From: Micromonospora sp. CCTCC AA 2012012
GTDB taxonomy: Bacteria > Actinomycetota > Actinomycetes > Mycobacteriales > Micromonosporaceae
DNA length: 64,000 nt
Reading direction: 5' to 3'
Assembly (NCBI RefSeq): GCF_040499845.1
Contig: NZ_CP159342.1
Location: 310,001-374,000, forward strand
Made by a program: the position numbers and the translations under genes. Position 1 is the first letter of the stretch. The number at the start of each line of letters is the position of its first letter. The notes under the pieces are model-generated. The model saw nothing but the letters and a program-made list of their open reading frames with translations. It was not told the origin of the DNA and searched no databases. Positions 8,559 to 16,926 of the stretch are shown piece by piece.

Positions 8559-9983
8559 TCAGCAGTCGAAGTACATGGCGAACTCGTGCGGGGTCGGGCG
8601 CAGGCGCACCGGGTCGACCTCGTTGGCCCGCTTCCAACCCACCCAGGTGGAGATGAGGTCCGGGGTGAACACCCCGCCGTCGAGCAGGTAGTCGTGGTCG
8701 GCCTCGAGGGCGTCGAGCACCTCGGGCAGGGAGCCCGGCACCTGCTTGACGTCGCCCCACTCCTCCGGCGGCAGGTCGTACAGGTCCTTGTCGATCGGCG
8801 CCGGCGGCTCGATCTTGTTCTTGATGCCGTCCAGACCGGCCATCATCATCGCCGAGAAGGCGAGGTACGGGTTGCTGGACGGGTCCGGCACCCGGAACTC
8901 GACCCGCTTGGCCTTGGCGTTGCTGCCGGTGACCGGGATGCGGGTGCAGGCGGAGCGGTTGCGCTGCGAGTAGACCAGGTTGACCGGCGCCTCGTAGCCC
9001 GGCACCAGCCGGCGGTACGAGTTGACCGTCGGGTTGGTGAAGGCCAGCAGCGACGGCGCGTGGTGCAGCAGACCACCGATGTACCAGCGGGCGGTGTCCG
9101 ACAGGCCGGCGTAGCCGGTCTCGTCGTAGAACAGCGGCTCGCCGTTGAGCCAGAGGCTCTGGTGGGTGTGCATGCCGGAGCCGTTGTCACCGAAGAGCGG
9201 CTTCGGCATGAAGGTCGCGGTCTTGCCGTTGACCCAGGCCTCGTTCTTGATCAGGTACTTGAAGAGCTGGAGCTGGTCGGCCGAGTGCAGCAGCGTGGAG
9301 AACTTGTAGTTGATCTCCGACTGGCCGGCGGTGCCCACCTCGTGGTGCGAGCGCTCCACGGTGAACCCGGCGTCCACCAGGCGACGCACCATGCTGTCGC
9401 GCAGGTCGGCGTAGTGGTCCACCGGCGGCACCGGGAAGTAGCCGCCCTTGTACGCGGTCTTGTAGCCGCGGTTGCCGCCCGGCTCCTCACGGCCCGAGTT
9501 CCAGGCGCCCTCGATCGAGTCGATGTAGTAGAACGACTGGTGGGCGGAGGTCTCGTGGCGGATCGAGTCGAAGATGTAGAACTCCGCCTCGGCGCCGAAG
9601 TACGCCGTGTCGGCGATGCCGCTCGCCGCCAGGTACGCCTCGGCCTTCTTGGCCACGTTCCGCGGGTCCCGGGAGTAGGCCTCACGGGTGAACGGGTCGT
9701 GGATGAAGAAGTTCAGCGCGAGGGTCTTCTGGGCGCGGAACGGGTCGATGAAGGCGCTCGCGACGTCCGGGAGCAGGAGCATGTCCGACTCGTGGATCGC
9801 CTGGAAGCCGCGGATCGACGAACCGTCGAACGCGAGGCCGTCGTTGAAGACGCTGTCGTCGAAGGACTCGACCGGCAGGTTGAAGTGCTGCATCACGCCG
9901 GGCAGGTCACAGAACCGTACGTCGACGAACTTCACGTCCTCGTTCTTGAGGTATCGCAGGAGTTCCTCGGGATTGGCGAACAC
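8559..9983 (-). CDS. glnA: Type I glutamine synthetase
   Basis: A 474-residue enzyme that makes glutamine from glutamate, ammonia and ATP; it acts in the cytoplasm as a dodecamer. The start [20 protein letters not shown] is typical of GSI. Other landmarks are DGSSIRGF, the [11 protein letters not shown] metal-binding stretch, [12 protein letters not shown], the ATP/glutamate region [10 protein letters not shown] and [15 protein letters not shown]. Tyr402 in [12 protein letters not shown] is the expected adenylylation site, consistent with glnE in the same region. GTG at 9983 is chosen: AGGAGG lies 4 nt upstream and the protein then starts as in relatives. A four-part GlnR-like site lies 58-95 nt upstream of the start. 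Confidence 0.98.
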   Translation of the reverse strand: MFANPEELLRYLKNEDVKFVDVRFCDLPGVMQHFNLPVESFDDSVFNDGLAFDGSSIRGFQAIHESDMLLLPDVASAFIDPFRAQKTLALNFFIHDPFTREAYSRDPRNVAKKAEAYLAASGIADTAYFGAEAEFYIFDSIRHETSAHQSFYYIDSIEGAWNSGREEPGGNRGYKTAYKGGYFPVPPVDHYADLRDSMVRRLVDAGFTVERSHHEVGTAGQSEINYKFSTLLHSADQLQLFKYLIKNEAWVNGKTATFMPKPLFGDNGSGMHTHQSLWLNGEPLFYDETGYAGLSDTARWYIGGLLHHAPSLLAFTNPTVNSYRRLVPGYEAPVNLVYSQRNRSACTRIPVTGSNAKAKRVEFRVPDPSSNPYLAFSAMMMAGLDGIKNKIEPPAPIDKDLYDLPPEEWGDVKQVPGSLPEVLDALEADHDYLLDGGVFTPDLISTWVGWKRANEVDPVRLRPTPHEFAMYFDC

Positions 9984-10024
9984 ACGTCCTCCTGGCACGT
10001 CCACGGGTGGCTAGGCTGCTGGCG

Positions 10025-10030
10025 ACGCTA
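10025..10030 (-). promoter_or_regulatory. Probable glnA -10 element
   Basis: TAGCGT on the minus strand, about 41 nt before the glnA start codon and just downstream of the GlnR-like boxes. It leaves room for a short leader carrying the AGGAGG ribosome site. Confidence 0.45.
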
Positions 10031-10040
10031 TGACCGTGCG

Positions 10041-10078
10041 GTTGCCCGGCGGTGTCTCCTCTGTTTCCGCCGTGTTAC
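10041..10078 (-). promoter_or_regulatory. GlnR-type binding site (four boxes) upstream of glnA
   Basis: Read on the minus strand, four 5-mers are spaced exactly 6 nt apart: GTAAC (10078-10074), GAAAC (10067-10063), GACAC (10056-10052) and GCAAC (10045-10041). This is the a1-b1-a2-b2 layout (GTnAC-n6-GAAAC repeated) known for the actinobacterial nitrogen regulator GlnR. The first pair is a perfect match and the second is weaker. Placement upstream of the probable glnA -10 fits activation under nitrogen limitation. Confidence 0.8.
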
Positions 10079-10236
10079 GTCGCTCGCGGAGCGTCATCCC
10101 GGCCGCTCGGTCACCGCTGGTTCTCCGTTCGGACGATACCGGCAGTAACGAAGTCGCGCTAATTGACAGACTTCGTCCGATTTGGCGGGGAGAGCGGATC
10201 CGGACCGCTCCAGCCGGCTGGCTACCCTTGACCGCT

Positions 10237-10632
10237 GTGACCAACCCGCAGCACCCCGCGCCGCCCGCCACGGACCCCGCGTTCACCCCGCCGACCCTCG
10301 GTCGCCGTTTCGGGGCGCTCGTCATCGACTGGGTGCTCTGCCTGCTGGTGTCCAACTTCTTCGCCGACCCGGTCCGCGACGGCTGGGCCCCGGTGCTGGT
10401 CCTCGTCTTCGAGTACGGCTTCTTCCTCGGCCTCTTCGCCCAGACGCCCGGCATGTACATCACCCGGCTGCGCTGCGTCGCCTGGTCCGACGGCGGCCGG
10501 ATCGGCGTGATCCGCGGCCTGCTGCGCGGTGCCCTGCTGGCCCTGGTCGTTCCGGCCGTGATCATGGATGAGAACCGGCGCGGCCTGCACGACCGCCTGA
10601 CCGGCGCAGTCGTCACCGACGCCCGGCGCTGA
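10237..10632 (+). CDS. RDD family membrane protein
   Basis: A 131-residue RDD domain protein. The core TLGRRFGALVIDWVLCLLVSNFF contains the Arg and Asp that give the family its name. A second span (LVLVFEYGFFLGLFAQTPGMYITRLRCV) follows, and GLHDRLTGAVV near the end carries the third conserved Asp. Function is unknown; it may be a transport component. GTG at 10237 is chosen over far-upstream starts because TACCCT lies 8 nt before it with no Shine-Dalgarno, and the protein then has the usual length. It diverges from glnA, next to which RDD genes are conserved in actinobacteria. Confidence 0.85.
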   Translation: MTNPQHPAPPATDPAFTPPTLGRRFGALVIDWVLCLLVSNFFADPVRDGWAPVLVLVFEYGFFLGLFAQTPGMYITRLRCVAWSDGGRIGVIRGLLRGALLALVVPAVIMDENRRGLHDRLTGAVVTDARR

Positions 10633-10645
10633 CCCGCCGCCGCGC

Positions 10646-11293
10646 TCACCGGGCCGCCGGGCCGCCCGCCAGCCGGTCGAGGTCGCGCACCCCGGCCACG
10701 ACGACCGTCCGGGCGGTCCGGGTCAGACTGGCGATCGCGTCGTCCGGTGTCAGGCCGACCAGGTCGGTCAGGGAGAAGAACGCCTCGGCGCTCAGCACCG
10801 CGGCCAGGTCCTGTTTGAGCTGCGTCAGTCGGGCGCGCGCCGGATCGCCGGTCACGGGCAGCACCGGATCGAGCGCGGCGTCGATCAGCCCGAACCGGAA
10901 CCCGGGCCGGGCGGAGGCGCCGCCGGGCCGGACGATCGTGGCGGCGATGACGGCGCGGACCGAACCCTGGAAGGCGTGTACCCGGCGGAGCAGGAACTCG
11001 CAGGCGAAGACCGTCCGCTCCACCGGGTCCGCCGAGGCCGCCACCGGGGCCAGCGCCTGCGCCGGTTCGGGCCAGAGGCCGGCCAGCGACTCGTTCGCCA
11101 GGGAGACCAGGTCGGGGAAGTGCCGGTAGGCGGTGGCCTCGGAGACCCCGGCTCCGGCCGCGACGGCCGGCATCGTCACCAGGGCGCCGGAACGGATCAG
11201 TTGACGGCAGGCGGCCACCAGCGCCGCCCGGGTCCGGCGCTTCTGTTCGGCCCGGCCGATCCGTTCGGCCTCGGTCCGCTCCGACTGCGCCAT
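10646..11293 (-). CDS. TetR family transcriptional regulator
   Basis: A 215-residue regulator. The N-terminal helix-turn-helix is clear (RTRAALVAACRQLIRSG, TMPAVAAGAGVSEATAYRHFPDLVSL). The C-terminal ligand domain is family-specific and I do not recognise the ligand. ATG at 11293 is chosen because GGAG lies 5 nt upstream. It diverges from an alpha/beta hydrolase, and the gap holds two near-identical palindromic boxes. The classic arrangement would be autorepression plus control of the hydrolase, with the substrate or product as inducer. Confidence 0.93.
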   Translation of the reverse strand: MAQSERTEAERIGRAEQKRRTRAALVAACRQLIRSGALVTMPAVAAGAGVSEATAYRHFPDLVSLANESLAGLWPEPAQALAPVAASADPVERTVFACEFLLRRVHAFQGSVRAVIAATIVRPGGASARPGFRFGLIDAALDPVLPVTGDPARARLTQLKQDLAAVLSAEAFFSLTDLVGLTPDDAIASLTRTARTVVVAGVRDLDRLAGGPAAR

Positions 11294-11359
11294 GGCTGCT
11301 CCGATCCGGGTGGATGCCCGCACCGCTCCGGGTCGGGAACGGGGCGGGCGAGATTTTCA

Positions 11360-11379
11360 TGAGAGCGTACTCGCGCGAA
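11360..11379. promoter_or_regulatory. Candidate TetR operator, box 1
   Basis: TGAGAGCGTACTCGCGCGAA, identical to box 2 at 18 of 20 positions and centred 42 bp from it. It lies on the TetR side of the hydrolase -10. Confidence 0.65.
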
Positions 11380-11393
11380 CGCCGGAAAGGGGC

Positions 11394-11399
11394 TATGTT
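11394..11399 (+). promoter_or_regulatory. Probable -10 of hydrolase promoter
   Basis: TATGTT lies between the two operator boxes, so a repressor bound at either or both would block it. No clear -35. Confidence 0.4.
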
Positions 11400-11401
11400 C
11401 G

Positions 11402-11421
11402 TGAGAGCGAACTCTCGCGAA
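11402..11421. promoter_or_regulatory. Candidate TetR operator, box 2
   Basis: TGAGAGCGAACTCTCGCGAA with a perfect internal dyad GAGAG-cgaa-CTCTC, overlapping the expected transcription start of the hydrolase gene. Confidence 0.7.
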
Positions 11422-11477
11422 ACGTCGGCCGTCGCCTCGTCGGCGGTCCACCCCCAGCCCCCTCAGGACGGAGCTCC

Positions 11478-12272
11478 ATGACCACCCACCACGTACCCCT
11501 GCCCGGGATGGAACCGGTCGAGCTGACCGTCGACGAGTACGGCACCGGCGCGGCCCCCTTCCTGCTCCTGCACGGCGGAGCGGGCCCCCAGTCGGTGACC
11601 GGGTTCGCCGCGCTGCTCGCCGAGCGCCACCCGGCCCGGGTGCTCGTGCCGACCCACCCCGGCTTCGGCGGCACCACCCGCCCCGAGCAGCTCACCGGCG
11701 TCACCGACCTGGCCGCCCTGTACGTCGGCCTGATCGAGCAGGCCGACCTGCACGACGTCACCGTCGTCGGCAGCTCGCTCGGCGGGTGGGTCGCCGCCGA
11801 AATCGCCCTGCGCGCGTCATCCCGGGTCGGCCGGGTCGTCCTCCTCGACGCCGTCGGGATCGAGGTCCCCGGACACCCCGTGGCCGACTTCTTCGCGCTC
11901 ACCATGGACGAGGTCTTCCGCCTGTCGTACCACGACCCCGCGCCGTTCCGGTTCGACCCGACCACGCTGCCGCCCGCGGCGCAGGCCGTCGCCGCCGGCA
12001 ACCGGGCCGCCCTCGCCGTCTACGGCGGCCGGGCGATGACCGACCCGACCCTCGCCGGCCGCCTCGCCGACGTCTCCGTCCCGACGCTCGTGCTCTGGGG
12101 CGACAGCGACCGGATCGTCGACGTCGACTACGGGCGCGCCTACGCCGCTGCCATCCCCACCGCCCGGTTCGAGCTGCTCAGCCGGACCGGGCACCTGCCC
12201 CAGCTGGAGACCCCCGAACAGACCCTGCGCGCCCTGCTGGACGACGTCACCGCCACGGTGCCGGCCGGGTGA
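11478..12272 (+). CDS. Alpha/beta hydrolase
   Basis: A 264-residue alpha/beta-fold hydrolase. The oxyanion region is FLLLHGGAGPQSVTGF. The nucleophile elbow is VVGSSLGGW (G-x-S-x-G with Ser). The acid is the Asp in LVLWGDSDRIVD, and the catalytic His is in SRTGHLPQLETPEQ. The substrate cannot be read from sequence. ATG at 11478 is preceded by GGAG. It is divergent from, and probably controlled by, the TetR gene through the twin operators in the gap. Confidence 0.92.
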   Translation: MTTHHVPLPGMEPVELTVDEYGTGAAPFLLLHGGAGPQSVTGFAALLAERHPARVLVPTHPGFGGTTRPEQLTGVTDLAALYVGLIEQADLHDVTVVGSSLGGWVAAEIALRASSRVGRVVLLDAVGIEVPGHPVADFFALTMDEVFRLSYHDPAPFRFDPTTLPPAAQAVAAGNRAALAVYGGRAMTDPTLAGRLADVSVPTLVLWGDSDRIVDVDYGRAYAAAIPTARFELLSRTGHLPQLETPEQTLRALLDDVTATVPAG

Positions 12273-12292
12273 CCGGAGCAGGCACACACGGC

Positions 12293-12325
12293 GGGAGCCG
12301 GCTCCGCGTGGCGGAACCGGCTCCC
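12293..12325. terminator. Bidirectional hairpin terminator
   Basis: GGGAGCCGG (12293-12301) pairs with CCGGCTCCC (12317-12325), and the stem extends inward, between convergent genes. Confidence 0.7.
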
Positions 12326-12341
12326 GGCGTACGCGAAGAGG

Positions 12342-13031
12342 TCAGCGACCCCGCGACTGGCGGAACGCGCCCCGCGCGGGCCGCATGTTCTTGGGGATCG
12401 CGCCCTTGGGCATCTGCGGGCGGGCGGTGAGCGCCTTGAGCCGCTTGTCGAGGGCGTTGACGTCCTTCGGGCTCAGCGTGCGCGGCATCCGCATCAGGGT
12501 CATCCGCAGCTTGCGGATCGGCAGCTCGCCCTCGCCCTGGCCGATCACGTAGTCGTGCAGCGGGGCCGAGCCGATCACCTTGGCCAGCCGCCGCTTCTCC
12601 TGGCCGAGCAGGCCCCGGACCCGCTGCGGGTTCCCCTCCGCCAGCAGGATCACGCCCGGCCGGCCGATGACCAGGTGCACCATGTCCATCTGGGTGGTGG
12701 AGCTGACCGCCGGGGTGACCCGCCAGTCGCCGCGCATGCTCTCCATGATCTGCGCCGCCGCGCCCGGCTGCCCCTCGGCGGCGTTCATCATCGCCTTGTT
12801 GGACCGCAGGTTGAGCACGATCAGCACCGCGAGCAGGGTCAACAGGATGCCGATCGGCAGCCAGATCCAGCCCCAGAGGATCACCGCGACCACGGTGAGC
12901 GCGAGCGGGATCAGCACCGCGGCCGCGGTCAGCGGCGCGAACCACCGGTCCTGCTTGGCGGTGAACTGGAACACCATCCCGATCTGCTTCAGCCGCTGGC
13001 CGAACGAGACCTTCTCCTGGGGCTTTGCCAT
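12342..13031 (-). CDS. DUF4191 domain membrane protein
   Basis: A 229-residue conserved actinobacterial protein. It begins AKPQEKVSFGQRLKQIGMVFQFTAKQD, followed by two adjacent membrane spans (PLTAAAVLIPLALTVVAVIL and IWLPIGILLTLLAVLIVLNL) and a cytoplasmic domain (RGDWRVTPAVSSTTQMDMVHLVIGR) with a basic C-terminus. It is conserved next to lipA and glnA in actinobacteria; its role is not established. ATG at 13031 has TAGACT exactly 7 nt upstream and no ribosome site, fitting a leaderless message. Confidence 0.93.
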   Translation of the reverse strand: MAKPQEKVSFGQRLKQIGMVFQFTAKQDRWFAPLTAAAVLIPLALTVVAVILWGWIWLPIGILLTLLAVLIVLNLRSNKAMMNAAEGQPGAAAQIMESMRGDWRVTPAVSSTTQMDMVHLVIGRPGVILLAEGNPQRVRGLLGQEKRRLAKVIGSAPLHDYVIGQGEGELPIRKLRMTLMRMPRTLSPKDVNALDKRLKALTARPQMPKGAIPKNMRPARGAFRQSRGR

Positions 13032-13038
13032 GCCGGAG

Positions 13039-13044
13039 AGTCTA
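13039..13044 (-). promoter_or_regulatory. -10 of leaderless DUF4191 promoter
   Basis: TAGACT, 7 nt before the ATG at 13031. Confidence 0.55.
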
Positions 13045-13243
13045 GTGGTCGCCGCCCGCGCCGTTGATCCGCGGCCGGCCCTCCACGCGGCTGAGTACCT
13101 TACGTCGCCTCAGGGGCCCCCGACGGCCCCGGTAAGGAGGCCGGCGGAACGAAGATCAGGCACCGTCCCCATGCCCGGGGGGCACCTTCGCGCGGAGAGT
13201 CAGTGTCGACAGCGAGACGACACCGCACGACAGGGAGACCGCC

Positions 13244-13414
13244 ATGTTCGGCAACGACGCAGAGTTCCTGCTCAGCATCCACCGTACCCACGCCGCCGAG
13301 TTGCAGGCCGAGGCGGCCGGTGAGCGGCTCGCGCGGGCGCTGCCCCGCCGCCACCCGCGCGGCTGGCTGGGCCGGCGGACCCACGCCGCCCGCGCCGTCG
13401 ACGCCCGCCGGTGA
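13244..13414 (+). CDS. Small protein, 56 residues, upstream of and coupled to LAL regulator
   Basis: The ORF begins MFGNDAEFLLSIHRTHAAELQAEAA and continues with an Arg-rich tail. AGGGAG lies 7 nt before the ATG, third-position GC is very high, and the stop overlaps the GTG of the LAL gene (GTGA at 13411-13414). It has no signal peptide or membrane span; the first half is predicted helical and the second basic. I do not recognise a family. The overlap suggests translational coupling and possibly a joint role with the regulator. Confidence 0.65.
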   Translation: MFGNDAEFLLSIHRTHAAELQAEAAGERLARALPRRHPRGWLGRRTHAARAVDARR

Positions 13415-16400
13415 CCACCACCGCGCCGCCGGTCCGACCGGCCGCCACGGGGGCGGCCGGTCCCGGACCGAGCGGCGCCGCCGGGCGGCCGGTCGGCGGG
13501 GCCGCTGCGGGCGGCCGTCATGGCATGCTCGACCCCGTGACCGTACGCGCCAGCACCGTCCTCGTGGGCCGTCAGGACGAGCTGTCAGCCCTGCGTGACG
13601 CGCTCACCCGGGCCCGCGCCGGGGAGCCCACCACCGTCCTGGTCGGTGGCGAGGCCGGGGTCGGCAAGACCCGGCTGCTGGAGGAGTTCGGTGTGCTGGC
13701 CCGCGACGCCGGGGCCCGACTGCTGATCGGCCAGTGCCTGGAGCTGGGCGAGGCCGGGCTGCCGTTCGCGCCCTTCGCCGCCGCGCTGCGCGAGGTGCTG
13801 CGCCGCGACGGGCCGGGCGTCTTCGCGGGCTACGAGGCGGAGTTCGCCCGCCTCCTGCCGGAGCTGGCCCGGGTGCCGGCCGGGGTCGCCGCGCCCACCG
13901 GGCTGCCGGTCTCGGACACCCCGCGCGGTTACCTGTTCGACCTGGTCGCCGAGCTGTTCCAGCGGATCGCCGACGGGCAGCCGCTGGTGCTGGTGATCGA
14001 GGACCTGCACTGGGCCGACCGCTCCACCCGGGACCTGATCGGCTTCCTGGTGCGCGCCGCGCGCACCACCCGGCTCCTGCTGGTCTGCACCTACCGCACC
14101 GACGAGCTGCACCGCGGCCACCCGCTGCGGCCCTTCCTCGCCGAGCTGGACCGGGCCCGGGGCGTCGAACGCGTCGAGCTGGGCCGGCTCGACCGCGACG
14201 GCACCGCCGCGATCCTGGCCGACCTGCTCGGCGGCGAACCCGCGCCCCGCGCCGTCGACGACGTGCACGAGCGCACCCAGGGCAATCCGCTCTTCATCGA
14301 GGAACTGGCCGCCACGGGCAGCCCCGTCGGCTGCGCGGCGCTCCCGGAGACCCTGCGCGACCTGCTGCTCGCCCGGGTCGACCGCCTGCCCGAGCCGGCC
14401 CAGCGGGTGCTGCGGATCGCCGCCGCCGGGGGCACCCGCTTCGCCCACCAACTCCTCGCCGAGGTGGCCGGCCTGCCCGAGTACGAGCTGGAGGACGCGC
14501 TGCGCGCCGCCGTCGCCGCCCAGCTCGTCGTCGCCGACCCGGACGGGGACTACGAGTTCCGGCACGCGCTGGTCCGCGAGGCCGTCCACGACGAGCTGCT
14601 GCCCGGCGAACACGCCCGGCTGCACGCCCGCTTCGCCGCCGCCATCGAGGCCCAGCCGCACCTCGTCGCCGCCGGGCGCGCGCCCGCCGAGATCGCCCAC
14701 CACTGGTACGCCGCGCACGACCACCCCCGCGCCCTGGTCGCCGCCCGCGCCGCGGCCTGCGCCGCCGCCGACCGCTACGCGTACGCGGAGCAGAGCCGCC
14801 TGCTGGAGCGGGTGCTGGAGCTGTGGGAACTGGTGCCCGACGCGGCCGACCGGCTCGGCATGGACCACCTGCGGGTGCTGGAGGAGACCCTCGACGCGGC
14901 CACCACCGCCGGTGACTACAGCCGGGCGGTCACCCTGACCAGGGCGGCGCTCGACGAGGTGGACACCGGGGCGGAGCCACTGCGCGCCGCCCGGCTGCTG
15001 GACCGGCGGGGACAGCTGCTGGGCGTGCTCGGCAAGAGCGACGGCGGGGCGGAGCTGCGCGAGGCGTACCGGCTGGCGGCCGGGGTGCCGGACGGGCCCG
15101 AAAGGTTGCGGCTGCTCGCCGACGTGGCCGCCCACCTCGCGAAGATCGACCCGGAGCAGGCCGCCGCGATGGCCGCCGAGGCGATGGCCGCCGCCGAGGC
15201 GCTCGGCGCGGACGTGGGGCTGCTGCCCACCCGGATCGCCCTGCTCGGCCGGACCGACAAGGCCCCCGACCTGGGGCTGGTCGAGCTGCGCCGGGCGGAG
15301 ACCCGGGCCCGCGCGACCGGCAACGCCCCGGCACTGGTGAGCGCCCTCGTCCACCTCTCCGACGTGCTCTACGAGCTGGGCCGGTACGCCGAGTCCGAGG
15401 AGGCGGCGGCAGCCGGCGTGACCGAGGCGCGCCGGGTCGGGATCAGCCGCTCCACCGGGGCGTACCTGCTGTCGAACCGGGCCGAGGCGCTGATCGCCCT
15501 GGGCCGCTGGGACGAGGCCGACGCGTCCTGCGCCGAGGCCGCCCGGATCGACCCACCCGGCGTCTCCGGGCTGCACTGGCTCCAGCTGCGCGCCGGACTA
15601 CGGCTGGCGCGGGCCCACCCGGCCGCCGACGAGCTGGTCAGCCGTGCGCTGGCCTTCCTGGCCCGCCCCTACCTCTGGCCCAACCACCGGCTTCCCCTGC
15701 ACGAACTGCGCGTCGAGGCCGCCCTCGCCACCGACGACAAGGCCGAGGCGGTACGCGCCGCGCACGCCGCGCTGGCCGACGACCGGCTGCCCGGGCTGCC
15801 CCGCGAGGGCTGGCCGGTGCTCAGCGCGGTCGCCCGTACCGCCGCGTCGACCGGCGACGCCGAGCTGGCCGGTGTGGTGTCGGCGGTGGCCGCCGCCCTG
15901 CCGGCCCGCTATCCGGCGGAACGGGCCCACGCCGCACAGGTCACCGCGATCCTGGCCGGCCTCGGTCTCGCCCCCGGTGCCGCCCCCACTCTCGGCGCCG
16001 GCGCCGGCCTCGGTCTCGGCGCGGGTGCCGGCCTCGGTCTCGGTGCCGGTGCCGGCCTCGGTCTCGCCCCCGGTGCCGCCCCCGGTCTCGGTGCCGCCGG
16101 CGTCGACGACGGCCGGACCGGCGCGGTGCTGGCGGCCTGGCGGGCGGCGGTGGAGGCGTGGCGGGCGGACGGGCAGCCGTACCCGCTGGGCCGGGCGCTG
16201 CTCGGGCTGGCCGAGGCGGCGGCCACGGCGGGCGAGCGGGACACCGTCGCCGCCGCGGTCCGCGAGGCCGGGGAGATCGCCACCCGGCTCGGCGCCACCC
16301 CGCTGGGCGAGCAGGTCGCCACCCTGGCCCGCCGGGTCGGGCTGCGCGGCGGTGGACGTCCCGGAGCCGACCTGCTGACCAGCCGGGAGCAGGAGGTGCT

Positions 16401-16593
16401 GCGGCTGGTCGCCGAGGGGCACAGCAACAGCCGGATCGCCGCCCAGCTGTTCATCTCGCCGAAGACGGCCAGCGTGCACGTCTCCCGGATCATCGCCAAG
16501 CTGGACGTGAGCAACCGGGTCGAGGCCGCCGCCCTCGCCCACCGCCTCGGCCTCCTCGACAGCGACACCCCCGCCGTCCCCCGCCCCCGCTGA
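13411..16593 (+). CDS. LAL-type LuxR family regulator with N-terminal AAA ATPase
   Basis: Up to 1060 residues. An N-terminal AAA ATPase has Walker A GGEAGVGKTRLLEE (residues 79-92) and Walker B LVLVIEDLHWAD. A long helical, TPR-like middle follows. A C-terminal LuxR helix-turn-helix spans about 989-1048 (LTSREQEVLRLVAEGHSNSRIAAQLFIS... KTASVHVSRIIAKL). LAL regulators are large ATP-dependent activators, often of secondary metabolism or sugar use. Residues about 850-895 are a Gly/Ala/Leu low-complexity run of GAGAGLGL units. The start is uncertain: GTG 13411 is coupled to the small ORF, while ATG 13525 or GTG 13537 would remove a 40-residue disordered head. The target genes cannot be inferred. 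Confidence 0.93.
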   Translation: MTTTAPPVRPAATGAAGPGPSGAAGRPVGGAAAGGRHGMLDPVTVRASTVLVGRQDELSALRDALTRARAGEPTTVLVGGEAGVGKTRLLEEFGVLARDAGARLLIGQCLELGEAGLPFAPFAAALREVLRRDGPGVFAGYEAEFARLLPELARVPAGVAAPTGLPVSDTPRGYLFDLVAELFQRIADGQPLVLVIEDLHWADRSTRDLIGFLVRAARTTRLLLVCTYRTDELHRGHPLRPFLAELDRARGVERVELGRLDRDGTAAILADLLGGEPAPRAVDDVHERTQGNPLFIEELAATGSPVGCAALPETLRDLLLARVDRLPEPAQRVLRIAAAGGTRFAHQLLAEVAGLPEYELEDALRAAVAAQLVVADPDGDYEFRHALVREAVHDELLPGEHARLHARFAAAIEAQPHLVAAGRAPAEIAHHWYAAHDHPRALVAARAAACAAADRYAYAEQSRLLERVLELWELVPDAADRLGMDHLRVLEETLDAATTAGDYSRAVTLTRAALDEVDTGAEPLRAARLLDRRGQLLGVLGKSDGGAELREAYRLAAGVPDGPERLRLLADVAAHLAKIDPEQAAAMAAEAMAAAEALGADVGLLPTRIALLGRTDKAPDLGLVELRRAETRARATGNAPALVSALVHLSDVLYELGRYAESEEAAAAGVTEARRVGISRSTGAYLLSNRAEALIALGRWDEADASCAEAARIDPPGVSGLHWLQLRAGLRLARAHPAADELVSRALAFLARPYLWPNHRLPLHELRVEAALATDDKAEAVRAAHAALADDRLPGLPREGWPVLSAVARTAASTGDAELAGVVSAVAAALPARYPAERAHAAQVTAILAGLGLAPGAAPTLGAGAGLGLGAGAGLGLGAGAGLGLAPGAAPGLGAAGVDDGRTGAVLAAWRAAVEAWRADGQPYPLGRALLGLAEAAATAGERDTVAAAVREAGEIATRLGATPLGEQVATLARRVGLRGGGRPGADLLTSREQEVLRLVAEGHSNSRIAAQLFISPKTASVHVSRIIAKLDVSNRVEAAALAHRLGLLDSDTPAVPRPR
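15955..16095 (+). repeat. In-frame low-complexity repeat inside LAL gene
   Basis: Repeats of the type GGTGCCGGCCTCGGTCTC encode GAGAGLGL units between the TPR-like region and the DNA-binding end. This is a likely flexible linker whose length could vary by slippage. Confidence 0.75.
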
Positions 16594-16661
16594 CCCACCC
16601 CGCTTCCCTCTGCCCCGCAACCCCCCGCCTCCGGCGCCGCCCCCGCCCACTCCCGCCCATC

Positions 16662-16893
16662 CCCGTGCCCCTGACGGCCGGTTCGGTGACGCAGTTTCCG
16701 GGAAAGAGTGGCTTCGGCTGGGCGGGAAGGCCCTCTTTCCGGGAAAGAGTGGCATCCCCGCGCGGGAGCGTCGCCGCGCGTCTCCGGGCCGTTGACCCTG
16801 CACTTTCGCCCACTCCCGTGCCCCTGACGGCCGGTTCGGTGATGCAGTTTCCTGGAAAGAGTGGCATCGGAAAGTGGCATCCCCGTGCGGGAA
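16662..16893. repeat. Intergenic direct-repeat cluster (GGAAAGAGTGGC family)
   Basis: The 333-bp gap after the LAL gene holds no gene. It has a 51-bp direct repeat (16662-16712 and 16815-16865, two differences) and three copies of a core close to TTTCCGGGAAAGAGTGGC (16695, 16736, 16848). Two copies of GTGGCATCCCCGYGCGGGA lie at about 16750 and 16875. The same core forms the arms of the hairpin at 38653-38704, so this is a dispersed family in this genome. Confidence 0.8.
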
Positions 16894-16926
16894 CACCCCG
16901 TTGTCGGAGGGTCGGCGGCGCGGGGG

